Part shown: piece after piece, positions 18,762 to 27,164 of the stretch
How positions within the stretch are numbered: position 1 is the stretch's first letter
Layout of the letters: every line of letters starts with the position of its first letter
Assembly: GCA_023443625.1 (NCBI GenBank)
Contig: JAEZTQ010000093.1
Coordinates: forward strand, 124,001-188,000
Length of the DNA: 64,000 nucleotides
Direction of reading: 5' to 3'
Source of the DNA: Bacillota bacterium
GTDB lineage: Bacteria > Bacillota_A > Clostridia > Lachnospirales > Lachnospiraceae
The notes under the pieces: generated by a model
Told to the model about the DNA's origin: nothing
The model's input: the letters and a program-made list of their open reading frames with translations, nothing else
Databases searched by the model: none
Translations under genes and position numbers: made by a program

Positions 18762-18787
18762 GAGGGTGTCCCATTTGGGACACCCTC
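18762..18787. repeat. Perfect short palindrome with a third arm copy upstream
   Basis: GAGGGTGTCCC / GGGACACCCTC forms an 11-bp stem around a 4-nt loop. A further ACACCCT at 18732-18738 can pair with the first arm as an alternative. It lies 48 nt beyond the stop of the VanY-like gene. There is no T run on either side. Confidence 0.55.
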
Positions 18788-18835
18788 CTTAAAACAACTA
18801 ATCTGGGTACTGATATTATAAAATTGAGTCAATTA

Positions 18836-19465
18836 TTAGGGATTATAAACCCAATGCCAACCTTCAAAATTTGGATTTGTCTTACTATATCCATAGAAAC
18901 CAAATTTACTTGCATTATCATATAACCATATATATGCATCAAGCTTTTGTTGCGCCGCTGGACTCATATTCTCAATTCCCTCTACCCCAAGGAATATATC
19001 AATTGCTCTTCCTGTTTGATGAGGGCCAGGTGGTTTTGCAGCTGGAACACTGCTACGGCCACTTATATAGTCGTCATATAACCTCTGTTGATCTGCTACC
19101 GACCTATAGGCGAAGGAGATAGATATATCAACACCGTCATAATATGCGGCAGTTCTCATTGCTACCCATGCATTATATGTGTTGCTTTCTAATCTAGTAA
19201 CAGTGCCAAATCTAGTTGAAATAGTTACTCCTCCAGTTGGACTTAAGGTATTAGTACAGTCAATAATAGATTGTTTTCTGTTAGTACTTTGAACTGCTAC
19301 AGGCTGATATGATAAAGCATTACTATATGCTGCTGCATCCTGAGAAGTCTTCACTCTGATTGCTTTTGTATATGCATTGGCATTGATTGGAAAATTTGAG
19401 AACAATACGAATGCTAAAAGCAATGATAATAATTTGGAATAATAACTTACTTTATTTCTTTTCAA
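18836..19465 (-). CDS. VanY-like D-alanyl-D-alanine carboxypeptidase, secreted
   Basis: The preferred start is a TTG at 19465 (MKRNKVSYYSKLLSLLL), since AAGGAG lies 9 nt upstream; an earlier TTG at 19483 overlaps that site. A signal peptide covers about the first 30 residues. The rest is a peptidase M15B (VanY) domain with the zinc-binding motif PHQTGRAIDI, the EGWHWV motif near the C-terminus and SFAYRSVADQQRLYDDY. Such enzymes trim the last D-Ala from peptidoglycan stems. No resistance genes are nearby, so a housekeeping wall role is likely. Confidence 0.9.
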   Translation of the reverse strand: MKRNKVSYYSKLLSLLLAFVLFSNFPINANAYTKAIRVKTSQDAAAYSNALSYQPVAVQSTNRKQSIIDCTNTLSPTGGVTISTRFGTVTRLESNTYNAWVAMRTAAYYDGVDISISFAYRSVADQQRLYDDYISGRSSVPAAKPPGPHQTGRAIDIFLGVEGIENMSPAAQQKLDAYIWLYDNASKFGFYGYSKTNPNFEGWHWVYNP

Positions 19466-19985
19466 AAAATATGCTCCTTTCAATTAACTTCTAATTATTC
19501 TTGATAGATAAATTTCTAACATGTTAGTTAAGGCCAGTTATGTGTTTATCATTTATAAAGTATCATATGATATTCTCATAAATAAATTATTAATTAGTAT
19601 GGCATAGTAATATAGTTTTCTTGATTTCGCCGGCATAATTGAAAAACTGATTACTAGGTAATAATCTACCATATGAATAATGATATGTTAATGTAGTATC
19701 CACAATTAAATTGGTAATATTTGCATTAGCTTCCTAGTTTTTACCATATGCAATGGCATGCTAATGCAAAAAAAGTATGGACACTTTAATCGACTTTAAT
19801 GGATTTATTAAAATTGGGCATATAAATGGAACATATGGAGTTGACTACGACTTCTTTATAATAGTCTATATAAATTATTACATTTACCATTTTACACATT
19901 ATGATAATATTTGTAGATTTTTATCATATGAACTGTTATAATGAGAAATGATTTTATATAAATATGAAAACAAAGGAGAAATTTA
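19466..19985. other. 520-nt AT-rich intergenic region
   Basis: No coding signal is seen on either strand. The region is very AT-rich and holds several copies of CATATG-like palindromes. A TATAAT at 19936-19941 sits about 45 nt before the next gene and could be its -10 element, but no well-spaced -35 is visible. Confidence 0.5.
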
Positions 19986-20495
19986 ATGAAAAAGTTATAC
20001 TTTATGTTATTCGTATTATGCGCATTATTTCTATCTGGATGTAGCAGTAAAACTGTTGAACTTATAATTCCAGCATCCTTTATGGAGGGACAGACACAAG
20101 ATGAGCTTGATAAGCTTTCCAAGGACGAAGGCTATGAGTCCATTACTCTCAATGATGATGGAAGTGCAACCTATGTTTTAACTGAAAAGAAACACAAGGA
20201 TATGATGAAGGATATGACTGATACAATTAATGACACGCTTAAGGATTTAATTGGTTCGGATGACTATCCAAATGTCACAGATATTAAGACAAATAATAAT
20301 TATACAGAATTTACTGTAACTACAAAATCTACAGAATTAGATCTGAGCGAATCCTTTTCTGTTATGATGTTCTATATGTACGGCGGAATGTATAATGTGT
20401 TTAATGGAAAGGAAGCTGATAATATATCTGTAACCTTTATTAATGCTGATACTGGAGAAACTATCTCTACTTCTAACTCTTCTGATATAAAATAA
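19986..20495 (+). CDS. Small lipoprotein, unknown function
   Basis: The 169-residue protein begins with a lipoprotein signal ending LFLSGC (Cys 19) and is preceded by AAAGGAG. The mature part is acidic and beta-rich, with a coiled helical stretch around KHKDMMKDMTDTINDTLKDL. No family is recognised with confidence. The gene is monocistronic and closed by the terminator at 20515-20553. Confidence 0.75.
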   Translation: MKKLYFMLFVLCALFLSGCSSKTVELIIPASFMEGQTQDELDKLSKDEGYESITLNDDGSATYVLTEKKHKDMMKDMTDTINDTLKDLIGSDDYPNVTDIKTNNNYTEFTVTTKSTELDLSESFSVMMFYMYGGMYNVFNGKEADNISVTFINADTGETISTSNSSDIK

Positions 20496-20514
20496 TGAAA
20501 GTATAGAATCAGAT

Positions 20515-20553
20515 AAAGACTATCAATTGATAACTCCAATTGATAGTCTTTTT
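20515..20553 (+). terminator. Bidirectional rho-independent terminator
   Basis: The stem AAAGACTATCAATTG / CAATTGATAGTCTTT is followed by TTTTT on the plus strand and lies between two convergent genes. Confidence 0.9.
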
Positions 20554-20556
20554 AAT

Positions 20557-21438
20557 TCAGGCCATGGATAAGACAAGTGTTACCCTCATCTCATCTTCCC
20601 TACACTCCGCATAAATATTACCTTCCATTCCCTTCATTAGTTGGCGACAAATATAAAGCCCTAGTCCGCTCCCTACTATATTATCTGCATTAGAACCCCG
20701 CCAGAAGCTATCAAAGATATAGGGCAGCTCATGCTCCGACAGCATACATCCAGTATTAGCCACGGTTATCAGCCTGTAGTCCTCTTCTCTGGATACACTG
20801 ATTCTGATACCATTGCCATCGCCATATTTAATAGCATTCTCCATAATATTTTGCAGAACCTCCACGGTACGGTCTAAGTCACCTTTTAGGATGCAATTCT
20901 CATAAGGATTAATAGTAAAATTTATTTTTAATAAAGATAGCTTTTCTTTATAATAGGTTTTTATCTTTTCTAAAATCTCTGAGAGGTAAAACTCTTTGAT
21001 ATGAACCTCAAGGCTTAAAAAATCCTCACTGGAGGCTTTGATAATCTGTGATACATAACCTTCTATTTCCTTAACCTTAGTGCTGATGCTTTCAGCTATT
21101 TCAATACGTTTTTCATCACTGTCATATAGATTTCTTGATAATGCCTTCGCATACAAATTAATTGCACTCAAGGGTGTCTTTATATCATGGGAGATAGACA
21201 GAACCAGGGTCTTCTTCTCCTTTTGCAGTTCCAGCTCCCTAAACTTTTGTCCCTCCAGCTTTTCACGCAGCAAGTCAAGACCCCAAATAAATCTTCCGAA
21301 ATAACGGTTTTTATTTTCTTTTAAACCAACCTCTAGATTACCCTTAGAAAGCTCATAAGGAACCTCTCTCAGCACATGAAATGGCAGAAGTAGTTTACTT
21401 CGGATAAAAATCAATACTATTACAATAAGAATAGTCAT
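20557..21438 (-). pseudogene. Sensor histidine kinase, 5'-truncated remnant
   Basis: The frame encodes the last membrane helix (MTILIVIVLIFI), a HAMP-like linker, a HisKA box (SHDIKTPLSA) and a complete HATPase domain (NIMENAIKYG, ANTGCM, GSGLGLYI). The N-terminal helix and sensor domain that normally precede are absent. The frame continues upstream (YVEKGVYECISRAVNISLGI) to an in-frame TAG at about 21513 with no good start or ribosome site. No response regulator gene adjoins it. The kinase core might still be translated from the internal ATG, but it looks like a decayed gene. Confidence 0.65.
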
Positions 21439-21807
21439 AATCCCCAGTGATATATTAACGGCCCTGCTAATACATTCATATACCCCTTTCTCTACATATC
21501 CTAACCACTTCTATAATCCGATTGTAACTGGTAGATTATTAAATAATCCTTAAATAAAAGAATTATTTAGTTTAATTTATCTATGAATATCTAGTACTTT
21601 TCTAATAAAATAAGGATTATAATCAAATAGATTATTATTGTAATAATATCGTAAGGCAGGTAAAATAGTTTTATATTCTATAATGTTGTAAATATCACTT
21701 TTATGAATGGTTGAAAGGAAAGGAATGAAAGGAAATCAAGAAAAAGCTTACAAAATAGAATATTATTATAGTCAATGTTTATAATGGTAATAGTCCTCTT
21801 TTTTAGA
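21439..21807. other. AT-rich intergenic region
   Basis: The first 75 nt are the open extension of the truncated kinase. The rest shows no reading frame. It is AT-rich, with ATTATTAAATAATCC-type short repeats and no recognised RNA. Confidence 0.5.
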
Positions 21808-21836
21808 TTGTCCCCATACAATTTGGGTGATATAAT
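21808..21836 (+). promoter_or_regulatory. Sigma-A promoter of the small Cys-rich protein gene
   Basis: TTGTCC (21808-21813) and TATAAT (21831-21836) are separated by 17 nt. The start codon follows 34 nt later. Confidence 0.8.
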
Positions 21837-21870
21837 AAACAGATAGAATTATTTGGTAAAGGGGTATTGT

Positions 21871-22227
21871 ATGGGACGAATAGTAAAAACAAAAAGTCTG
21901 GAGAATGCCAAACTCTTAAAAGAATACGCCAGTTGGATATATTGCACCTCCTGTGAAAAGACAGTAGCTTATCTTTGTTATATCACTTACGACAAATTTG
22001 ATTTTGAGTTTACTTGTAACTGCGGTTGCCGTGGACACGTATATATTGACTTTGGTGACTTAATAAGCAGCCAAGCATCATCCAAAGGTTTAGAGTGTAT
22101 CAAAAATCGAATGTGTTGCCCAAATGATAAATCTGCATTGGTTACCTTTGTTGAGAAAAACCTCCAATCCTATAACTGCAAAATTTCTTGTTTAAAATGC
22201 GCTCAAGAATATTCACAGTCCAAGTAA
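21871..22227 (+). CDS. Small Cys-rich (zinc-ribbon-like) protein, unknown function
   Basis: The ATG at 21871 (MGRIVKTKSLENAK) has AAAGGGG upstream and is preferred to a TTG six codons earlier. The 118-residue product has Cys pairs CTSC, CNCGC, CC and CLKC that could bind one or two metal ions. No signal peptide or membrane helix is visible. No family is recognised. Confidence 0.7.
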   Translation: MGRIVKTKSLENAKLLKEYASWIYCTSCEKTVAYLCYITYDKFDFEFTCNCGCRGHVYIDFGDLISSQASSKGLECIKNRMCCPNDKSALVTFVEKNLQSYNCKISCLKCAQEYSQSK

Positions 22228-22330
22228 ATATATTCCTTTATAAATCTGCTGTACAGAGGCTTAAAGAAATCCCCGGTATAATTGTAAATGGATTTTCATT
22301 GGTTAGCTCCTTTGATCTAGCCTTACTCTT

Positions 22331-22846
22331 TCATTCTAATAGTCCACTATTTTCTATTAGCATCCATAATCTTGCTTTAAAATCCATTGAATTTACTATT
22401 TCTTCAGGATTTTGCTTTGTTTTGGTTTGATTCTCCACCTTATAAAATACAAAATCATAATAGAAACCATGATTCTTATGCTCATTTTCTTTTGCATACT
22501 TTATAAGCTCCCCAATATTATCCGGTGTTATATTACATGTTTCATTAAAAATATGTAACAGCCCCGATGATCTTTTGCTTGAATAATGAGTCCATTCCTT
22601 TAGCTTAATAATATTCTTCCTTGCTTGATAATAATCGCTGATATGCTCAATTTCGATGCCAATCACATTATTTTCGTTTGATGGATTATATATACTTATA
22701 TCCATAAATCCATTAAATTTCCCTGGCATAACTCCATCTTCTTCTAAAACTAGAATCTCGCTATAACCCCACTGTTTACAAATCAAGTTTTCTATACTAT
22801 CTCTTAAGTTCTTCTGAAAATATTTCAAATAATTGCTTTTTCCCAT
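22331..22846 (-). CDS. Hypothetical protein, possible nuclease-like fold
   Basis: The 171-residue soluble protein is not recognised. The middle holds DISIYNPS followed by GIEIEHISDYYQARKNI, a pattern of acidic residues on beta strands reminiscent of restriction-endonuclease-like folds; this is only a resemblance. It starts at an ATG at 22846, with AGAAGAGG upstream. It is convergent with the Cys-rich gene and no partner gene is obvious. Confidence 0.6.
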   Translation of the reverse strand: MGKSNYLKYFQKNLRDSIENLICKQWGYSEILVLEEDGVMPGKFNGFMDISIYNPSNENNVIGIEIEHISDYYQARKNIIKLKEWTHYSSKRSSGLLHIFNETCNITPDNIGELIKYAKENEHKNHGFYYDFVFYKVENQTKTKQNPEEIVNSMDFKARLWMLIENSGLLE

Positions 22847-23256
22847 AATTCATCCTCTTCTCTTGTAAAAAAATCACTACGACTAATTCATATCCTCAGT
22901 TTTCTACTGTATTTAATAATTGCATTCTCATTTTTTCAAAATCATTTATGACGCTTAACTATTGGCATTATGCCTTTCATTTGAGATTATATATTACACA
23001 TTCTTATCGTAATTGTAAATCCTTCTATGTTGATTTACAATATCAAAATGATTTTCTACTCTTGTTGAAAATTGTAAACTACTGCAAGTTTTAGCTTATT
23101 TGAATAGGGGAATTTCATATATCTTAGGTGTAATCAAAATTGTAATCAAACTTATAATATATATAATTTAATATAGATTTATTTCCATTTTATGCTATAA
23201 TGGTAATTGATGTAAAACTGCATTTCTAATAAAATAAGAAAGAAGGAAGTATATCT
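22847..23256. other. 410-nt intergenic region with an extended -10 promoter
   Basis: No reading frame is supported. An extended -10 (TGCTATAAT, TATAAT at 23196-23201) lies 56 nt before the TM2 gene and is its likely promoter. Nothing else is recognised. Confidence 0.5.
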
Positions 23257-23697
23257 ATGAATTGTTCAATACACACAGAGAAAGAATCTACAGGCACCTG
23301 TACTTATTGTGGTAAATTTTTTTGCCCGGAATGTTTAGTTGACGTCAAGGGAAGAAATTATTGCAGAGCACATGTGGGAGAGGCTATGTCTCCCAACGCA
23401 ACTTTTCAACAACCTAATATTGTTATTACCAACACAAGCAGTAATGTTAATACAAATACGAATAATAATGGTGGATATGCTTTCCCTATTAGTCCGAAAA
23501 GCAGACTAGTTTCATTATTATTATGTTTCTTCTTGGGAGTTTTTGGTATACATAGATTTTACGCCGGCAAAACAGCCAGTGGCATCATATATTTACTGAC
23601 ATTAGGTGTATTTGGCTTCGGCGTTTTTATTGATTTTCTCTTAATACTCCTTGGCAGCTTTAGAGACGGATATGGCATGACGATCAAAAACTGGTAA
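23257..23697 (+). CDS. B-box-type zinc finger plus TM2 domain membrane protein
   Basis: The 146-residue protein opens with a Cys/His-rich finger (CSIHTEKESTGTCTYCGKFF, then CPECL and CRAHV). An Asn/Thr-rich linker follows, then a TM2 domain (about 84-146) with two helices, FFLGVFGIHRFYAGK and IIYLLTLGVFGFGVFIDF. TM2 proteins are small membrane proteins of unknown role. AGAAAGAAGG precedes the start. Confidence 0.88.
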   Translation: MNCSIHTEKESTGTCTYCGKFFCPECLVDVKGRNYCRAHVGEAMSPNATFQQPNIVITNTSSNVNTNTNNNGGYAFPISPKSRLVSLLLCFFLGVFGIHRFYAGKTASGIIYLLTLGVFGFGVFIDFLLILLGSFRDGYGMTIKNW

Positions 23698-23734
23698 AAT
23701 CATTAATAACATCCTTTCTTGGAAATGTAGTGCC

Positions 23735-23768
23735 CCCCTAGGCTATGTCATCCTAGGAGAATTTTTTA
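23735..23768 (+). terminator. Probable terminator after the TM2 gene
   Basis: The repeated CCTAGG palindrome forms a short stem around a 9-nt loop and is followed by ATTTTTTAT. Confidence 0.6.
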
Positions 23769-23790
23769 TACAACTTTTATTCACTTTATC

Positions 23791-23819
23791 TTGTCTAAAG
23801 TTATAATCCATGCTATAAT
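23791..23819 (+). promoter_or_regulatory. tRNA operon promoter
   Basis: TTGTCT (23791-23796) and TATAAT (23814-23819) are 17 nt apart and the -10 is extended (TGC). The first tRNA begins 11 nt after the -10 box. Confidence 0.85.
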
Positions 23820-23829
23820 TCTGACACAT

Positions 23830-23902
23830 GGAGGCATAGCTCAGTCGGGAGAGCATCTGCTCGACAAGCAGGGGGTCACTGGTTCAAGTCCAGTTGTCTC
23901 CA
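23830..23902 (+). tRNA. tRNA-Val (anticodon GAC)
   Basis: The full cloverleaf is present: acceptor GGAGGCA / TGTCTCC, D stem GCTC / GAGC, anticodon stem TCTGC / GCAGG and T stem ACTGG / CCAGT with TTCAAGT. The anticodon loop reads TCGACAA, so the anticodon is GAC. Position 33, almost always U, is C here. The coordinates include the discriminator A; CCA is not encoded beyond it. Confidence 0.88.
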
Positions 23903-23928
23903 TTTCATTTACCACCATACAAATCTAT

Positions 23929-24001
23929 GGGGATATAGCTCAGTTGGGAGAGCGCCTGCATGGCATGCAGGAGGCCGTGGGTTCGAGTCCCATTATCTCC
24001 A
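23929..24001 (+). tRNA. tRNA-Ala (anticodon GGC)
   Basis: The cloverleaf has acceptor GGGGATA / TATCTCC, D stem GCTC / GAGC, anticodon stem CCTGC / GCAGG with loop ATGGCAT (anticodon GGC, normal U33) and T arm GTGGG TTCGAGT CCCAT. It is 26 nt from the tRNA-Val gene and shares its promoter. Confidence 0.95.
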
Positions 24002-24405
24002 TTTCGTAATTCATCTACAGCACTTCGGATTGGTGTTATGCCAATTCATTTTCTTCTGGAGACTCTAGTGCACTATTAACTATCTCAATCCCCCACTCTC
24101 TACCATCAAATCTAAATCATATATAATAATCCCTCTATTCAAAATACTATCTTTTATCAAAAGGTATAGGTCAGTAACAGTGAAAGATTGACCACACCAC
24201 ATCCAGATTATGAATAATTTCTATCCTAGGCTCCTATTAGTTTTTAGTTAAGTAATTAAACTATTATTTTACTCTACATATTTGTAGAGTTTGTACAAAT
24301 ATAATTGTAATATTTTAACTTGTATTTATTTGTAAATTAATGTAATCTATTGTTGTAACCTATACTATTACCTGCTCCTAAGGAGCAAAGAAAGGCGGTA
24401 AGATT
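24002..24405. other. 404-nt intergenic region after the tRNA genes
   Basis: No reading frame or RNA is supported. The second half is very AT-rich and ends with a GCTCCTAAGGAGC palindrome (about 24373-24385) just before the ribosome site of the next gene. Confidence 0.45.
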
Positions 24406-24852
24406 ATGAGGTATAACGTTTTTAAAAAAATTGTTGCAATTGTATGTATACTTTCAGTTTTTTGTATACCGGCAACAGCTTTAGCGGCATCTAACCCAAC
24501 ACCAATCTGCTCGACATATACTGAATCCCTTAAAGTTTTTGCATACTCTCCTACTCCTTATTCAATAACTCCTGGTTCGTATCTCACCTTGGAGGATACT
24601 GTTACTGGTGGACCATGGTATGTACCGGCAAATAAGTCTTTTAGATTTGGATGCGGACTAACTAGTAAGGTGACTTTTACATATGCTGTTTATAATAGCA
24701 GTAACCAGGTAATCCAAACTCAAACAATAGCAAGCAGTTCTTTTAGCTTTAATATTCCTCCTTCTTCAAGTGGTGAATTTTATTTTGTTAGAGTCTTTGC
24801 TGTTAGTAACCTACCAGTATCTGTAGTAAGTTATTGGGCGGCATATAATTAA
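24406..24852 (+). CDS. Small secreted protein, unknown function
   Basis: The 148-residue protein has a clear signal peptide ending ATALAA (about residue 27). The mature part is about 120 residues, Ser/Thr/Tyr-rich and predicted beta, with two Cys. No family is recognised. It has its own strong terminator and is probably expressed alone. Confidence 0.75.
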   Translation: MRYNVFKKIVAIVCILSVFCIPATALAASNPTPICSTYTESLKVFAYSPTPYSITPGSYLTLEDTVTGGPWYVPANKSFRFGCGLTSKVTFTYAVYNSSNQVIQTQTIASSSFSFNIPPSSSGEFYFVRVFAVSNLPVSVVSYWAAYN

Positions 24853-24863
24853 TTAGGATATAG

Positions 24864-24949
24864 AAAGGGCTGTCTATTGAACTGGCCCCCAAAAGTTAGA
24901 CTTCAAAATCTAACTTTTGGGGGCCAATTCAGTTCGGCAGCCCTTTTTT
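24864..24949 (+). terminator. Long nested terminator hairpin
   Basis: An outer AAAGGGCTG / CAGCCCTTT stem encloses a perfect GGCCCCCAAAAGTTAGA / TCTAACTTTTGGGGGCC stem. The 3' side ends in TTTTTTA. It lies between convergent genes. Confidence 0.85.
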
Positions 24950-24978
24950 ATTCAATGCGAGGAAATTCTGGCTTTGTA

Positions 24979-26883
24979 TTATTTTTTTACTTTATAAGGT
25001 CTCATCATTTCATTATCTTCATGATCTAAGATATGGCAGTGCCATACATATCCGGGTTTAGTGGTTGGATTAAAAGAATACAAATTTTCACCCGGTTGGA
25101 CGCCACCGGCTGGAACATCCTGAGGTGCAAAGCGTACTCTGATTCTTGTAACTTGATTTGGATTCATTCTAATGGTATCTTTCCATCCCAATTCATTATC
25201 ATCAGGTTTAATCGGCTCACCTGGAGCTAGGAACGGCTCAACTGGTACTTTAATGGTTGGATGCATTAACGGTACCATTCCATTAACTTCTTCCCATTTT
25301 TTCATATACCCGGCAGCATCGAAATCCTGGCGGTTTAACAACTGGAATTGTACCAAATGCAGATGAATCGGGTGTGTATCCGCTGTCAAATTTGCAATGA
25401 CCCACTCTTCTGTAGAACCTACTCTTGGAGTCTCAGAGATAGGTGCCATCCACATTTGCCCATTTAATACTACCATAGTCGGACCATCTGGTGTCATTAC
25501 TTCATTCAATGTTAAAATTCTTTTTGTATCGGGCTTCAATTGTGAAATGGTGTTTAATTTGTTAGGGAGTTTTTTCGGTTTTTCAGGCTTCTTTGCATTG
25601 GCTGGAACTGTAAATTGCATAATCTGACCAACGTTATCATCCACTGGTGTTCCCATAGGGTAAGGAGCATCCGCATCATTTAGTAATCTGACTATTGTTC
25701 CTGGTGTTAATTGTGAAAAATCAACTAATATATCTGCACGCTCTCCGGGTGCTATCAGTAATGAAGTTAACTCTACCGGTTTTGATAAGAAACCACCATC
25801 GCTGCCAATTTGAATAAAGGACATGCCATTTGACATTTTTAAATTATAAAACCGAGCATTAGATCCGTTTAATACACGGAAGCGGTATTGATGGCGGTCA
25901 ACGTTAAGATTAGGCCATGCCTTACCATTAACTATTATGGTGTCTCCAAAAAACTCCGGATTCCAATAAGGGTGAACGTCAGGAATATTTCCTATATTCG
26001 TAAATAGTAAGGATCCATCTGTATTAAACATGCGATCCTGTATAACTATGGGGATCTCGTACTTCCCTGATGGTAAACATAATTTTTCATCAAGGCTGGA
26101 GTGATCTATATCCCGAAGCAGATAAAAACCTGCCAAGCCTGCATAAACATTTATTCTTGTAATCCCCAACGCATGATCGTGATACCAAAGTGTTGTAGAC
26201 TGCTGTTTATTCGGATAATAGTATTTAGATGTTTTGTAATCCGGTCCATGTTTCCCATCAAAAGTAAACCAAGCCTCAGGGTAACCATCATAGACAGATT
26301 CATTCTCGCCACCATGTAAGTGAGTAACAATAGGCACAGGAAATTGAGCATCTTCAAAACCCGGAGGAAATGCAGGCCATGGCTTTGATGGATTTTTTGG
26401 CATATTATTCGGATTAGCCCAATGTAATGTGGGGTCAACAGCGAAAAGATGCTTGCTCTTCAATTTGTTAATCCATTTTACTTTTACCGGTATACCACGG
26501 ATAGCTTCGAAAGTAGCTCCAGGTGCACTTCTGGAGTATTTTGCCTTTCCGGTCTTTTCATCTTTTATAAGTCCTCCGTAGCCCCATACCTTCGTTGGTG
26601 GCAACCCAGGGGGAAGTATCTGCTGGTCGAATTCACTGATATCAATTGTATAGGAATGATAAATCTTACTATGTCTGAATAGACTCCGTTTTCCTGTAAT
26701 GCATGGCTTATAAACCGGTGGTTTTGATAATTGGTTTACATATTTCGGTATATCCTTTGGTTCTAATTTCCTTGGTTGATTTGATTGATTGTTTTTCACT
26801 TTTAGATTTTTTTTGCTTAATTTTTTATCATTTCGATTGTTTTTTATGCTATGATATTTATTTATCACATTATAAATTAACAC
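24979..26883 (-). CDS. Multicopper oxidase, CotA-like spore-coat laccase
   Basis: The 634-residue enzyme has the three cupredoxin domains of CotA/bilirubin oxidase. All four copper motifs are visible: THLHGGENES, TLWYHDHALGITR, HPIHLHLVQF and HCHILDHEDNEMMRPY, the last with the type 1 Cys and axial Met. There is no signal peptide; instead the N-terminus is a basic, Asn/Lys-rich stretch of about 60 residues, longer than in Bacillus CotA. It starts at a GTG at 26883 with GGAGG 7 nt upstream. CotA enzymes sit in the outer spore coat and oxidise phenols, bilirubin or Mn(II). A spore role fits an anaerobe better than vegetative use. Confidence 0.92.
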   Translation of the reverse strand: MLIYNVINKYHSIKNNRNDKKLSKKNLKVKNNQSNQPRKLEPKDIPKYVNQLSKPPVYKPCITGKRSLFRHSKIYHSYTIDISEFDQQILPPGLPPTKVWGYGGLIKDEKTGKAKYSRSAPGATFEAIRGIPVKVKWINKLKSKHLFAVDPTLHWANPNNMPKNPSKPWPAFPPGFEDAQFPVPIVTHLHGGENESVYDGYPEAWFTFDGKHGPDYKTSKYYYPNKQQSTTLWYHDHALGITRINVYAGLAGFYLLRDIDHSSLDEKLCLPSGKYEIPIVIQDRMFNTDGSLLFTNIGNIPDVHPYWNPEFFGDTIIVNGKAWPNLNVDRHQYRFRVLNGSNARFYNLKMSNGMSFIQIGSDGGFLSKPVELTSLLIAPGERADILVDFSQLTPGTIVRLLNDADAPYPMGTPVDDNVGQIMQFTVPANAKKPEKPKKLPNKLNTISQLKPDTKRILTLNEVMTPDGPTMVVLNGQMWMAPISETPRVGSTEEWVIANLTADTHPIHLHLVQFQLLNRQDFDAAGYMKKWEEVNGMVPLMHPTIKVPVEPFLAPGEPIKPDDNELGWKDTIRMNPNQVTRIRVRFAPQDVPAGGVQPGENLYSFNPTTKPGYVWHCHILDHEDNEMMRPYKVKK

Positions 26884-26911
26884 ATTTTTACCTCCTTAAT
26901 TATTGTCATAT

Positions 26912-26941
26912 TAAATCATATGTTGGCATTGACAAAAAGGT
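26912..26941 (-). promoter_or_regulatory. Possible sigma-K promoter of the multicopper oxidase gene
   Basis: CATATGATT (-10, consensus CATANNNTA with one mismatch) follows ACC (-35) with 16 nt between. The pattern fits mother-cell sigma-K promoters, as known for Bacillus cotA. The motif is short, so chance is possible. Confidence 0.4.
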
Positions 26942-27044
26942 GTATAATGCGACAAAAAATGATTTCATTTAGAATATCTGTATCAGCATTTTAACCACAA
27001 ACGGTTTGATAACACTTTTGATTACATTCATAAGTTTTATATAT

Positions 27045-27083
27045 TAAAAAGCCCTACAATGGTTAAATTGTAAGGCTTTCTCA
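27045..27083 (-). terminator. Terminator after the 409-residue protein gene
   Basis: The stem AAAGCCTTACAAT / ATTGTAGGGCTTT is followed by TTTTTAAT on the minus strand. Confidence 0.75.
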
Positions 27084-27164
27084 TTACAGAACCTTTCAAA
27101 TGATCGCTGATCATTCATCAGGAAAATTCCGGTATTAATTGTTTGATTCGGTTTCTTTGCTGCG

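Noticed and set aside
18762..18787. Rho-independent terminator of the VanY-like gene
   Set aside because: The stem is perfect, but no T run follows on either strand, so I list it as a palindrome only.
23791..24009. Open frame across the tRNA genes
   Set aside because: It covers the tRNA promoter and both cloverleaves; the RNA genes explain the sequence.
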